Positions 1 to 13,300 of a stretch of DNA of 64,000 bases are shown here, piece by piece (the first letter of the stretch is position 1; every line of letters starts with the position of its first letter). Position numbers and translations under genes: made by a program. The stretch covers positions 4,894,352 through 4,958,351 of the forward strand of contig NW_022145596.1 in the NCBI RefSeq assembly GCF_000002235.5, in the 5' to 3' direction. The notes beneath the pieces are model-generated. The model saw only the letters and a list, made by a program, of their open reading frames with translations. It did no database searches and had not been told where the DNA came from. Source of the stretch: Strongylocentrotus purpuratus. Taxonomy: Eukaryota; Echinodermata; Echinoidea; Camarodonta; Strongylocentrotidae.

Positions 1-282
1 AATTACCAATAAAATATCCACCATGCCAGTAATATAAACAATAGAAAATACCTTTCATAGCTCCCCCCCCCCCCCCTGCAAAACTATAGAAACTTATACA
101 TATGTGTCTGTCATCAAGTTAGTACTCATACATGTATGAATGTCACTGATCCAAGATTTAAAAAAAAAATCAGCGTAGCTAATTTGTGCATTCATATCTA
201 CAAGTTTTCTTAATATCTTTGCTACCAAGGATGCAACTTATGATGTAGGATGACTACTAAATTCGTTTAGGCAGTCAATAGC

Positions 283-600
283 CCCCCCCCCCCCCCCCAA
301 AAAAAAAAAAAATAATAATAAATAAATAAATAAATAAATAAAAATTTTAAAAAAATAATAATAATTAAAAAAAAAAATAATAATAATAATAATAATAAAT
401 AAATAAATAAAAAAAATAAAAAAAATTAATATATAAAATTGAATTTAAAAACAAAAAGTATATATTTTCTTAAATAAATGAATAAAGAAAGTAAATTATA
501 CGAATAAAAAAAATAAAATAAAATACATAAAAAAAATAATTAATTACTAGATTATTCAAATAAAATAGATAAACAAATACATAAATAAATGAGAAAGTAA
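283..600. repeat. A/T-rich simple repeat after a poly-C run
   Basis: A run of C is followed by A-runs, AAT repeats and AAAT repeats that grade into one another. Open frames read through it are artefacts of the composition. Confidence 0.85.
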
Positions 601-888
601 ATAACAAAAATTGAGAAAAGATACTTGAAGGTATTAAACATATCAGAACTCTGGCAATAATTGGCAAATCACTTTCAATCACATTCCTCAGCTTTTTAAA
701 ATAATTTTATTAGTAAACTGTACAACAAATTTCATCATCTGAACCTTTAACAAATTTCAATAAAATGACATAAACATTGTGCAAGATCAAATTTGTCAGT
801 GCCGGTACTCACTTCTACAAAATTGAATGATAAGGCACTTTTTCATGAAAAGATCATACATGTATATAGAAGAATAACCATCATAATG

Positions 889-1064
889 CAGGGCGGATCT
901 AGTGGGGGGGGGGGGGTTTCGGCTTTTTAACCCCCCCCCCCCTTGGGTGGCCAAGTGAGAAAAAAAAAGGGAAAAAAGAAGAAAAGAAAAGAAAACAAAA
1001 AAGAAGGAGAAAAAGTAAAACAGTAAAACGGCGCGATTTTTGGAAAATCCTAGATCCGCTCCTG
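889..1064. mobile_element. Short TIR element with poly-G/poly-C interior (hAT-type ends)
   Basis: The left end reads CAGGGCGGATCTAG and the right end, reverse complemented, reads CAGGAGCGGATCTAG. TAATG occurs directly outside both ends (884-888 and 1065-1069), which fits a 5-bp target duplication. The interior is a G-run, a C-run and an A/G-rich stretch and has no coding capacity. The ends resemble those of the foldback element at 3670-4134, which has an 8-bp duplication, so a non-autonomous hAT element is the best guess. Confidence 0.6.
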
Positions 1065-2052
1065 TAATGAACCAATGGCTGTACAAAAAGGGTACAGAAA
1101 TACATTTTATCTGTACCATAAAAATATTATTTTGAAGATACAAAACGAACTGAATATGATACATACAAAAATTGTTGTTGTAGCTCTTTGAAAAACATGT
1201 CAACATTTTGAATGCACATACCGTGATGTTGAATGACAAAGCATCTTACGGTAATCGTATTCATCTACATGTGCCCCTACAGCATTAGAATTAAACTGTT
1301 GGTGACATAGATAGCAACTTTTCATTTATTTTAGTGATATTCTGACCACATTTCTTGAAATGGATTTAAGATCAATTTGACTCTTTTCAAATACATTGTA
1401 AGAGCAAAACACTGAAGTGGATAAGGAATAAAACTCTAGATTTCCATATTTCTAAAGGTCACCATATTCCCGCATAAAATATTAGAGCTATAATATGGCA
1501 ATTAAAAGAAATGTCTAATTCAAAGCTCCTAATTAAAAGTCTAATTCAAAGCTTCTGATCAAACTATCGGAATTTCATTACCTTTCTATGCAATTTGTTA
1601 GACAAAAATCTTGTGCATGATTCATTTAGATTGGCATGTTGCCAATTTGTCAGAGACCTGATTAATTCCAATCATTCTTATTGGCAACCTACAAGATTAC
1701 ACAGAATCTGGTCACACAAGTATTTTTAGTTTTATACTGAAATTACTTCCTGACTTTGGAAAGCTTTGCAGGGCATTTTTAGGACCTTGAAAAGACGGTT
1801 TTAAATGTCATGAAGAAAAAAATTCTGGTATCTAGTTTTGATTTCAATATATTCTTGCTGTAAGTGTTTTGAATGAAGAGATAGATAATTACCGGTAACA
1901 TAATTTCTTGGTACCCTTATTTCTTGGTACCCTAACTGTTTCCACAAAAAATTATGAAACGTAAAAATAAAGAATGAAAAGTCCTTGAATCATTTTCAGA
2001 TGGATGTGATATCAAATTCTACACACAAAAAAAAATCTTTTTTTCTTTCAAC

Positions 2053-2545
2053 AGTTCCTTTAAGATGAGAACTGTGGGTGAAGAAAATCTCCCTAAATAA
2101 AAACAACCTTCAACTCTAAAGATGAAAATAGTTGTTACATGTACCGTATCACATGTTGGATCCTGTTATAGAAAGGCAACAAAACATAATCCTATCGCAT
2201 TTTGAGACTGATATCTACTTCACCCACCTTTATTTTCATTTTTGGTCCCTTAAAGATGGAATCTGCGGGGGAAGAAATTCTCCCAAAGAACCCAAAGTGA
2301 AAACATTTCCTTTAGAGCATGACACATATACTCTTCTGAGATAGGAAAGAACGTATCATCTTAACATATTTATAAAGGAGAGATATATATGTATACACCC
2401 TGATTCAACCCCACTTATTTTCACCTGATTAATCCCTTTAAAATGGAACCTGTGGGTGAAGAAATTATCCCTAAACCTTCAAATCCATCCACAGATGAAA
2501 ATATTTTCTACATCGGGCATGACACAGATCCTCTTTTGGTTATTC
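2053..2545. repeat. Degenerate tandem array, about 190-bp unit
   Basis: Three diverged copies start near 2056, 2250 and 2437. Each begins with a form of CTTTAAGATGGAACCTGTGGG followed by a GAAGAAAT..TCCC block, and the second and third continue into a GCATGACACA-type block. Open frames across it are incidental. Confidence 0.6.
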
Positions 2546-2759
2546 CGAGGTCTTACGCTGTCACATGACCATACTTTTTCAAGATTTGAGCACCATAGCA
2601 CAGCTGGGCACATACTTGTACATGTCCACCGCAGATGTCAAATTCTGGCGCGTTCTTACTGATTTTTGTGACACTTATGTGCCCCTGACTCAGACATTGG
2701 TGTCTGAAACCCTAAAAGGGAACAGTCAAACATGAGCTGTACATATGTAGACAATGCAG

Positions 2760-3070
2760 GGGGGTGTTTCACAAAGACTCAAAGTCGAACTTAACTCTAG
2801 GTTGGACTTAAATATTAAGGAGAGCCATTTGTAGCTTTAAAATAAAATATATTCAAAAGCAAAAATTCAAGTATTTTAGACTTTTAATAAACTCCATATC
2901 AAGAACATGAAATATCCCATGATGATAGAAAATATGAATGATTTGAATCATCAATTTATGCCTTTTAAAATAACTTTTACAAAATATTTTCCTTGATGCT
3001 AACGGCTTTCCATGATTGTTAAGTCCAACTTAGATATAAGTTCAACTTAGGATCTTTGTGAAACACCCCC
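2760..3070. mobile_element. MITE-like element with about 50-bp inverted ends
   Basis: The left end is GGGGGTGTTTCACAAAGA and the right end is its inverse, TCTTTGTGAAACACCCCC. Similarity between the inverted arms continues about 50 bp inward, through AAGTTGGACTTAA-type sequence. The dinucleotide AG lies outside both ends. The interior is A/T-rich and non-coding. The superfamily is not clear. Confidence 0.7.
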
Positions 3071-3669
3071 AGGTCTCATTGCCAATCACATATACATGTA
3101 CAGGTAGGAGTCCTTAGAGGAGTCCTCAGAAGAGACCTTATACCTTTTTGTCAAAGGGAATAAAGGCTATCACATTTTATGACCTTATAGTCAGACCATT
3201 ACTAACATACAAAACATAAGACCTGACTTGTCTGAAGTATAAGCCGGTAGGCCTAATTTCATAACCTTGACCAGTAAGTGCTCTTCCTTATTAAAATTGA
3301 GATACAAGCATTAAAATCAGAGAGAAAAATAAGGATGTTATCAATTAATACCAGGATGCAAACATCAATCTAATTTGGTCCTACATTGAGGTATAAATCC
3401 TAGATTAGACTCTGATCTATCCCTTTCAAGGTTTCATCTACCACATTAACTTCAAAAGTAGAGAATTTTGAATGATGATGATACGTCCTTGTATGTATCT
3501 TCTGGAATTGCCATGTTTAATTTTGTATGAAAATTGATTGCATAGCAAAAATTTCAATAGGTCTGAAACCAAGTGGAATGTCATTCAAATTGTTTTGTTT
3601 CCAATGAGAAAATGCGCTATTCAGTTGATATATCTTGGGTATTTCACTGATCTGCAAGTCTCCACCCTC

Positions 3670-4134
3670 CAGGCGCGGATCCACGGGCTCAATTCTTTCG
3701 GCCCGGCTATGGCAAGCCCTTTGTGTAAAAACTAGATAAACTCTGTTTTTCTCAGATAAACTCTGTTTTTCTCAGATAAACTCAGTTTATCAACAGATAA
3801 ACACAGTTTATCAGAAAAACTCAGTTTATCAGTTGATAAACTCAGTTTATCAGTTGATAAACTCAATTTATCAAGAAAAACTCAGTGTATCAATGATAAA
3901 CTCAGTTTATCAACAGATAAACAGAGTTTATCAGATAAACAGAGTTTATCAGTTGATAAACTCAGTTTATCAGAAAAACTCAGTTTATCAGTTGATAAAC
4001 TGAGTTTATCAGTTGATAAACTGAGTTTATCATTGATAAACACAGTTTTTCTGATAAACTGAGTATATCTAGTTTTTACACAATGGGCTTGCCATAGCCG
4101 GGCCGATAGAATTGGGCCCGTGGATCCGCGCCTG
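3670..4134. mobile_element. hAT-type foldback element with palindromic tandem core
   Basis: The element starts CAGGCGCGGATCCACGGG and ends with the exact inverse. The terminal inverted repeats run about 69 bp with roughly three mismatches. The 8-bp sequence CCACCCTC flanks both ends (3662-3669 and 4135-4142), which is the hAT target-site length. The core (about 3739-4066) is an array of short palindromic units built from GATAAACTCAGTTTATC, joined by AACA, AGTT or AGAAA spacers. No transposase is encoded. It lies about 110 bp 3' of the stop codon of the minus-strand C4orf33-like gene, so it may be transcribed in that 3' UTR. A minus-strand frame through the core (repeated DKLSLST) is a translation of the repeat. 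Confidence 0.85.
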
Positions 4135-4242
4135 CCACCCTCGTATAGTAAATGGTGCTGAGAGTGTTGACAGTGTAACTTGGTAACTCGTTCCATCTTA
4201 TTAAAGTTGATGGATGAAAATTCAAGGATATGTCAAGTTCTC

Positions 4243-4330
4243 TCACTTCCAAACGGATGTTGCTACTGGTAGAGTCGATACATCAACGATGCCATCCCAT
4301 GATATCTCCTTGAAGTATTCTAGTCTGTGG
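4243..4330 (-). CDS. C4orf33: C4orf33-like coding exon 5 (terminal)
   Basis: The acceptor is a pyrimidine-rich tract ending TTCCAG at 4332-4331. The first base completes F170, then 28 codons follow (HRLEYFKEISWDGIVDVST to the C-terminal SVWK) and TGA at 4245-4243. HRLEYF matches the HCLEYF block of the family. The foldback element begins shortly 3' of the stop, and the Harbinger transposon begins 87 bp 5' of the exon. Confidence 0.9.
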
Positions 4331-7300
4331 CTGGAAGATTGAAAAAGCAAAAAAAAAAGTATTATTGATCTATCAATTCATTTGAAAATCTGATACTTGA
4401 TAAGATGAATAAATAATGCTACAGTCACACGGCCATGTTACGGACCTGCGGATGCCTGCGTATATTTGGATAATGAAAATGCGTAATTTTTAACCCCAAT
4501 ACGGAAATTTGAGCAAAAGTTACCTATATTCTGCGGACGATACGGATTAGTTACGGATGTTACGTATGAATTACGGATGTTACGGGTAAAACCTGCGGAT
4601 GAACCCATCCGCTGCCAACCCGCTGACACATGTTACTGACGACTTACGGATGACTTACGGATTTTACGGATGACTTACGGACGATACGGATGACTTACGG
4701 ACGATACGGATGACTTACGGACGATACGGATAAGTTACGCTCGTGTCTGCGCATGTCGGCTTCCTCTGGCGTCCGCACCATCCGCATATAAACCCACGTG
4801 GATCGGAGCTTGCTTCAGTCGCATTTCATCAAGTCTGAGATCTAGTTCCAGTTATTCAACAGTTTCTTCTCCATCTTTTTGGATATATTATACATGTATA
4901 GAAAACAAAATATAGCAAAACAAAATTTAAATAAGCTCGATGTGCCTCGACCCATCAAGATGTACAATACACTTATTTCGTTGCGTGTTCATAACGCGTT
5001 CTATCTCATGCTGATATTTTAATTTCTTTTTAAATTATGAAAACGATAAATAACCATTTAAACACCTAGTTGAAAATATATAATATTTAGCATATAAAAT
5101 ATCAAAATTAAAAGAAGAATAATTTCCACCTGGTATGCCAAATACAAAATCATTACAAGATAACATTATTTCACTTTTGAGAGTGTATTTTTCAAAATCA
5201 TCTAAAAATCGACGATTGAAGGGGCTTTCCCAAAATAAATGGGCAATAGTTTCAGAGTGTTTTGAACAAAAAGAACACAAATTTAATATACCAACAGTTT
5301 TCAGATACTTGTTAACACCAAGGATATTATGAAGAATTTTATATTGTACATATCTAAGTTTTCTTGATAAAGAACATTTAAAAGGAATCATATAAATTTT
5401 GTCCCAAGTAACAATTGGTTTTGAAACAATGTTCCTCCATTTGTTTTGTGAAATAGGAGTTTTAAAGATTTTCTCAACACAGATTTTATAAATAAATTTA
5501 CATCCTTTCGTTACCTTGTTCATTTTTTTTGTTGTCAAATTTAAGCATCAAGAGTTGCATGATTTGTCTGTTTGTTATGTTTGGCCAACTGCTTAGGCCA
5601 TGCGCTGCTGCCAGGGAACTGCTCCGGCGGTGCCATTGTAGTAATGCTTGAGGTACAGGCGCTGGCGCTTGGCAATCTTGGTGGTGTAGTTGCCAGCAAG
5701 CCTCTGTTGCATGTCATCCAGCACGCCCCCCTCTCTCCATGCACCCGGGATGATGTTGTGCTGGTCGTCCTCTCTGTCCATCATGCCATTCTGCTCAGCG
5801 GATGCCTGGTCTCTCAGGAGGTTGTGGATGCACAGGCAGGCGAGGACGATGGTCTCCACTGTGGAAGGCACCTGTGCCATAGCACTCAGAAGACACCGGA
5901 ATCTGTTTGCAAGAATGCCAAAGGCATTCTCCACACATCTCCTGGCTCTGGAAAGTCTATAGTTAAATATCCTCTCCTCCATGGTCAGTGGCTTGGCACC
6001 AAAAGGCTTCATCAGGGTGGTGCGTAGTGCAAATGCAGCGTCAGCAATCACGAAATAAGGGATGTCTCGATCGTCATGAGGCAGTGGCTCATCTGGTGGT
6101 ATTCCAATGTTCTCATCGTCAATTGCCTCTTTCAGACTGCACATGTTCCAAATCTGGGCATCAGAACTCGCACCACCTGCTCCCACCTCCACCCACCGGA
6201 ACTTGTAGTTGCCATCAACCAGGGCAAGGAGTACAATCGAGTTGTACCCCTTATAGTTGTAGAACTGGGAGCCACAGTTCGCGGGTGCCTTGATGCGGAT
6301 GTGCTTGCCATCTAAGGCTCCCAGGCAATGGTGGAAGTTCCACCGGTCGGAGAAGGTCTGGGCAATGCCCTTCCACCCCTCTGGAGTAGATGGGTTGCTG
6401 ATGGTCTCCTCGCCATACTCAGCGTAGATGGCCTGACACACGTCCAACACCAAGAGTGAGATGGTGTTGTGGGGTACATAGAATAGGTACATCAGGCTGT
6501 GGTAGGAGTCCCCACTGGCAAGGTAGCGCATGGTGATGGCGACCTTCAAGCCTACTGGAAGGGCCTTCCTGTACCAGGTATCATACTTCTGTAAGCGAGG
6601 AGTGAGGCGGGTGACCATTTCGGCAAACATGGCAGGTGTGATGCGGGTGAAGTTGCGGAAGCCCTGAACATCCTTATTGCGTAGCAGGTGCATCAGGTTA
6701 CCATAGGCACCCTGGTGTGGTCGCAATGTGATCCAGTGACGAACCCAACACATCCTCTCTTTTCTCCTTTCAAGGATGGCTTGCATCTTGGCCATCAGGA
6801 TCTTCATCTGCATCTGATTGTGTTGGATGGCCATCAAACAATCCAGCAACACAAGGCGGCGTTCTCTCTCCATCTTGAGTGACCTGTGAAAGTCTACAGT
6901 TGAAGAACTGACAATGATGAGGATGCTGGCAGCATCCAGGGTTGCATACCCAAGTGAAGACCATTTGGCATGGGCGACATCCGCCGAAATGAAAGAAGAC
7001 ATAGGTAAAAATTCCGCATATTATCCGTATCTCAACCGTAACATACATATCCAATCCGTAACATCCGTATCCCATCCGTAATATTCGTATCCCATCCGCA
7101 AGCATACGCAATTACCGCAAGTCCTATCGTAAGATCCGCAATATATATGTCAAAAATACGTTAAACATACGTAACTCCTACGTAATAGTGTTTACGTACC
7201 CCTATGTATCCGCAGGCATCCGCACACCCGACAAAGTGTGCGGATCAGTTACGTATCTAACGTATCCTGCGGATGAGTTTACGTATCTTACGTATGAGTT

Positions 7301-10300
7301 ACGTATTTTACGTATGGATAACGTATATTCTGCGGATGCTTACGTATATTTCATCCGCAGCAAAATTTTGAGATTTTCAAAATTCCGCTGCGGATCTGCG
7401 TATGTCTGCGGATCGAATTACGGATGGATACGGATGCTTACGGATGATACGGATCCTTGCGGATGCTTACGGACTTTTATCCGTAAGCATCCGCAGCTAC
7501 CGTAAGTGGCCGTGTGACTGTGCCATAAAGGATAGCGAGATTTCTATTTACAATGTACTAAACGAGGGCTTCAAATTTTGAAACTGGAAAATATTAATGT
7601 GTTTAAAATCATAGAAAAGGACAATAAACTGCAATAAAATATGTAATTTGCTAATAACATAAGGACCTTATACCATGCAAAACAGTAGCATGTACATGTA
7701 TAACTTCACTCTTCTCCCTCCAAGTCAATTATTTCATCATTACTCTTAAACACTTGCATATACATGCACCTACAAGTGGCAAAAGAATGCATAAAATTTA
7801 CATTAAAGATTCTTGGTTCACTCTACTCGGAAAAGATTTAATTGATTTAGTTTGAATGTCTCCTTTTATTTGTAATAGTTCCTCTGCATCATTTAAAAAA
7901 ACAATGGATACTGAAAAATTGCAATCACTCAAATTTGTCACAAAAACAAAAATGCTGCTTATAAGTATCGGCTTGCATGGTGATGCCAACCTGTTCGAAA
8001 CGTCAAACCACTCCACTAACCAACCGGCGCTATAGTTCTCTTTCGAACTATAAGCTCAAGAAAGATTACCAACATTCTTTTTCAAGACTACCAACAGTTC
8101 TTTTCAGGACTCCCCAATCCTTCCCTCTTTCTTTCACATGGTGCAACCATAATCCTACTGTATAAAAACAAAAATGTTTGATTAAAATGGGCCATAAACT
8201 GTAATATCTCATATCACTTAATCAGTATTAAAAAAAGGCAATGATGCTATTACAAGATCGCTGATAACATGTCAGACTATATTAGGGGATGAACTAATCT
8301 CACTTCACCCGTGACATCTTGTGAAGGCAATGTTAATATCCTCATTTAATCTATAGCCTTCAGACTTCAAATAATCCTACCCCTGTCTGTATCTTATCAA
8401 ATATGGTGTTAATTAATCACTATCAACACCCAAAATGCAATCTGGCCTTGCATGGTGAGGAAAAAAATTATTGAAGACTTGACTGGAGATGGAAAAGTCG
8501 TAGATTCCAAACCAAGCAAGAACTATAAACTATCTTTAATAGCAAGAAACTTATCTACAGTTTCAAACCCATAAACGGGAGAAGAGTCATGGAATTTTGA
8601 TTCCTCAAAAGCTCCTGGTTTTACAGTACCGGTATATAAAGCCCACCGCACGCTAAAAATCGTCCCGTGATCTAATTTTTAAAGAATTGGCAGTTGTATA
8701 AGATACAAAAATCTAAACAAATATCACTTCCTGATTTAGATTCTAATTAATGATAAGAATGATAAGAACCAGAATTTTAGTGCATTGAACTATACCAGGT
8801 AGTAAGAGGAGTTTGCTAGAAATTGTAGACCGATTTAGCTTTTCCTTTTCCAAGGATCGAAGCATGAAATCCCTTAAAATTTAGATTTTCTTTATCATAT
8901 ATAACATTATATCCCTCATGTATAGTTGTTTGCATTGCGATTGTACAGAGCACGAAAAATGTATAGATAAGTACTATCGACCTGAGATAGTACTTATTGT
9001 AAAGTAATTTTTTGCTGCTACCCCACTTCCCCACCCTTGCCCATTGAATACGCATAGCAAAGTAGGTTATGTGAAATGTCAAAGTCAATGTCAATGTCAA
9101 ATGAGCGCGCATCGACTGTATTACATGTATGCATGTTGCGCTTTGTACAATCTAGCTGAAGCTAAACTGTCTGCAGAATCAGTTCTTATTATTATGTAAA
9201 ATTCACTTTAAATAGACCTTATTGCCGATGTGGGATATAAAACAAATATTAACCTCCTTTACTCGGGCAATGGATATAAACTATCATCGCCTCGGTGATG
9301 ATAGTTTGCACCATTACCCTCGTAGTCTATAAATATTTGCTTACTATTCAGATCCTTGTCATTAACATTTTATATGTTTGAATTTTCTTAACAAATAGTG
9401 TTGCAAATTCTTATTGCATTTTGAGGGTGCTGCTCAATAACGATTGGAACACGTACTTCATAAAGTCTGTATATCCAACTTTCACTTGCGATGATTCAAA
9501 TGGTGAAAGCACAGATCCTAATCTTTCAGGTGTTCAATATGTACCTTGATTTTGCCATAATGTAGCCCATGAGGGGGCCCTTGTGCTCTCAAATAGTTGA
9601 GACGTGACTGGTTCTTCTGATATCTTCAACAATACACCCTGTCAGGTTAAAGGAAGCGGTTGACATTACCCATACACCTGCCTCAAAACCACATCGTGCC
9701 TCTGGGTGTATTTCTCATCTCGAAAGAGATCCTCTCAAAAAGCCTTAAAGGGCAGTTGAAGTAGGGGATTAGAGGGGAGGAGGCGATTGATAGAGGGGTA
9801 CAGGTGGAAATTAGGGGTAGAGAGACAGGGGCAATTTACCACCCCTCCTCATATAATGGTATTGAAATAATTAGTTCACATTATCCTAACACCACTTCAA
9901 AACCACCTTGTGCATCTTGGTATACCTCTCATCCAAAAGGAATTCATCTAAAAAGGAAGGACAATGGGAATAGTGAAAGGGGCAAAGGTGGGGTCACTGG
10001 GGTGTGTGGGGGGGGGGGGGGGGGGGGGGGTAATTTCATATCCCATCCCAAAAGGAAACATTAGGGGGTTGAATGCGACCATATAAACTATCTTGCCTCC
10101 TGTGTACCCCTCATCCACAAGAGTTCCTCTAGAAAGCAATTAAAGGGCAGTGGAGTTGCTATGATGGGATAGTAAATGTGATCAAAAGGAGGGAGGGAAA
10201 GATTGAGGCAGGCCTAGGAGCAATTCCCAACTCACCCTTTAAAACAAAGATATCATTGAACATGTCAGCATATTACTCCCATTTTATATAAACCACATCG

Positions 10301-13300
10301 TGCCTCTAGGTGTCCCTCTACTCCAAAATGGGTTACTAACTAATAGAATTATAGGCCAACCGGAATGGCTGAAAGGGGAGGGAAGAGGGCATGCATGAGG
10401 CCATTTCAACCCCTTTTCATGCTGGTAATATGGAAAGATTGTGCTGACAAATTGTGCTGACAAATGTAAGCATGTATTATTCTAGATGCATAAAAACCAC
10501 AGCATGTCTCTACATACAACTCTCATTCAAAATGAGACCTCTATAGAGAAATTAACTTTAGGGCCATTATTCACTTACAGGAATTAAAATGGCTTAAGGG
10601 TGGTAGAGGACAAATAAATTTTGGCACATTTTAACATTCGGCTGATAAATATGAGCATATGATTCAGACTTTATTCAGACTTGATTCTTCACTTAAGTGT
10701 AAATGTGTTTTTCTAATCTGCTGGGACACCATCCTATCAAGGACTGGTGGAGCATATGCCTTGGTTTGCTTCGGGAGAATTAAGACATTTTTGTTAAATA
10801 TTCCCTCATCCCTAGAGGTAGAGTTCTTGAAGTTGGTTGATTGTATGTGCATTATGTGAGACCCGTTAGTCGTAAATCTCAAACCGCAGGACGATAATCA
10901 TGTACACCTACATTCTGGGGAAAAACAAGACGATGTGCTTACAGTATGAATACCCCGTCACTGGATTCTGTTTCGATTCTGCATGTACGTTACAGTGCAC
11001 ACTCTTCATTCCTTTGGGGAGCATATTCCAGCCAGTCGCCTTTTTACGGGTGCTCACATGCTTATGTTCATGCACATGCTTATGCTCATGCACATGCTAA
11101 TCCAACCACATTAACTTTCACATCCTAGCAGGTGTCCATTTAACACCTAGGATGGAGAGGAGCAGTATACCTTGCTCAAGGACATAAGTGCTATGTCAGG
11201 GATCTATCCCACATCCTTTGCATTCCCAGTCGAGTTATTAGACCATTCGTCTACGACACCTCTACATACATATATGAACTCACTATAATTTTCAATACCT
11301 CGAAAGAAGTTTATTAAACATGCCATAATTTGGGGAGTTTTCCAAGGCTAAATTGTTTTTGGCTCAAATTCCTTTTTGTTTTCTACCACACTAGTCAACA
11401 CCTGTCCTGTGGCTTGTATCTCAAATCCACAAAAACACCAGAGGGAAGCTGTCACTTTAGAATGTTCCCCCTCTTGATCCCCTCCTCAACCTCGATCCCC
11501 TTAGTACCGTACCACATGGCCGGAGCATATCGTTTTAAATCAAAGTATATAGGCCTGTCCTCATCAGCTCGAGATTGCCAAATATCTCGCTATTTGTCTG
11601 GTGCGTCGTCACCAGCCTGAAGACTCACACTATGTGTAAATGCTGAGCACAATATCTTAAGCTAATTTCTCAAGCTTGAGTTTCAAGTTTTGAGGTCAAG
11701 TCTCGAGCTGATGAAGACGCCATTTGTAACTTCGGGATTATTTCCCAAATCAAAATGAGCGGGCTATTTGGCAATCTCGCGTTGATGAAGACAGGCCTAT
11801 ATCTCCTTCCCTCCTTTCTAACTAGGAAAGCAACACCTACATGTATAAACTTCTATGAAAGCAAAGAAATTATTGAATGGCCATCAATGGCAGAAATTCA
11901 AACTGTGGCAAAGCATCCAAACATGTGGATGAATAAGTAATACACTTACCAGTAGTCTTTCCCCCCCCCCCCCCATAAATTAAAAGGGGAAGGTAAATTT
12001 TATCTGAGCAGCAGTGCACTGAATGAAAAGCCCAATTTGGACTCTCCTTACAATTTAAGGACTATCAACAATCACTTGTTTATATGAGAAATAAAAATAT
12101 TTAAAAAAAAGAAATCAAATTTGTATGTACTGCAAAAAAAACACATTCATATAGGGTCTGCAGACATAGACTAGGGGTTAGAGATCACAGGGAGGGGTAG
12201 GATGTAAATGTAAGAGTGCCCCTTTGTCAACTTCCGTTTCCACCCCTTCACATTACCCCTTTCTGTGGCAGTGAGGCTACCACAATCTATCTATAGATTT
12301 TTATCTTTTCAAGCACTGCTGATTTCCTTCCAAAAGTAACAGTAGAAAGGTGAAACCCTGCGGTTAGTTTTTAAAGTTCCCCTCTCGATTTCCTCCTTTT
12401 GGGATTTTGTCATAGCTAGTCATTGTGCCTCCATTCCATCTTGTATTTGGTTAATGCAAAGAGGGAAAGTATACTTTGAGCTATATCGCACTGCATCATA
12501 AGCTGATGACAATCACACCCCAACACCAAGTACCCCTGACTGTCATTGGTAGCTACATTACCACCCCCTGCCCTGCCCTGCCCTTCCTCTCCCCATCCAC
12601 TGACAACTGCTTGTATAGCCCCTGTCCCCTTCATCTGGAATCCCATTACACCATTCCTACCCCTCCCATTCCCTACCTGTACCTCTTCCAATACCATTCC
12701 CTCACTAAGCAATCTCATTCATTCCCTTCTTAAGTGTCCTCCTCTCCCCTCTCCTAGCTCCCTCCCCCTCTCCCCATTCCCCCTCCCTTCCATTGAAAAT
12801 GTATGATATATAATTGATTCCTACTCAGGCTACCGTCCCCCTCCCCTACTCCATCCCCATGACACCTCCCAAGGAAACTCACAAGTCCGGTTGATCATGC
12901 TTGCCCCTCTCCGCCGGGTACAGAGCCTGGTACTCCCTCTGCTCCCCCGTCCCGTGGATTGCATAGGCATTGAAGCCTCTCAGACCGGGAGGCAGGTACT
13001 CCAGAGGTACGATGGCTGACCCCTTCCATGAAGACCGGTCCTCCTGGATGCTAGCCAAGAACTCCAGGGGAAGCCCTTCCTGTGTGTGACAATTAGGAGC
13101 AAGGATGAGAGAGAGAGAAGGGATGTGAGAAATCTGACCTCACAATCACCCGACTCATACAAAAACATCATTTCAAACAGTATACATGCAGGTACATGTA
13201 CAGATTATTAAGTGCTTATACCCATATAAATGTATTACTGAGCAGTTACATCTATGTCACATCTTAATAAACATTATCAATTATGTAGACAGACTTGTAT

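Larger units (their letters stand above)
1..3661. other. Gene-free flank 3' of the C4orf33-like gene
   Basis: No coding exon was found here on either strand. The stretch holds poly-C runs at 61-76 and 283-298, an A/T-rich simple repeat, two short inverted-repeat elements (889-1064 and 2760-3070) and a degenerate tandem array near 2053-2545. The 3' UTR of the minus-strand gene may reach into its right end, because an ATTAAA-like polyadenylation hexamer is readable on the minus strand near 3520. The real cleavage site cannot be fixed from sequence alone. Confidence 0.6.
4417..7525. mobile_element. PIF/Harbinger DNA transposon with intact transposase
   Basis: The left end is TGCTACAGTCACACGGCCA (4417-4435). 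The right end, reverse complemented, is TGGCACAGTCACACGGCCA (7507-7525): 19-bp inverted repeats with two mismatches. TAA flanks both sides (4414-4416 and 7526-7528), the classic 3-bp Harbinger target. Both subterminal regions are filled with TTACGGA/TACGTAT-type direct and inverted repeats. The element carries a transposase on the minus strand (5593-7002) and a LINE 3' fragment (5035-5538). The second Harbinger gene, the Myb/SANT-like DNA-binding partner, is not visible, so the copy may depend on one supplied in trans. Confidence 0.92.
4331..12882 (-). other. Last intron of the C4orf33-like gene (8.6 kb)
   Basis: This intron holds the Harbinger transposon (4417-7525), an imperfect palindrome (9241-9341), a degenerate tandem array (about 9655-10580) and a MITE (11551-11799). 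The rest, including 7530-9240, 10600-11550 and 11800-12880, shows only A/T-rich sequence, short poly-G/C runs and C-rich low complexity near 12570-12860. I see no other exon there. Confidence 0.7.

Noticed and set aside
3739-4066. CRISPR-like regularly repeated palindromes
   Set aside because: The genome is eukaryotic, spacers are not unique, and the whole array lies inside a transposon with inverted ends and an 8-bp target duplication.
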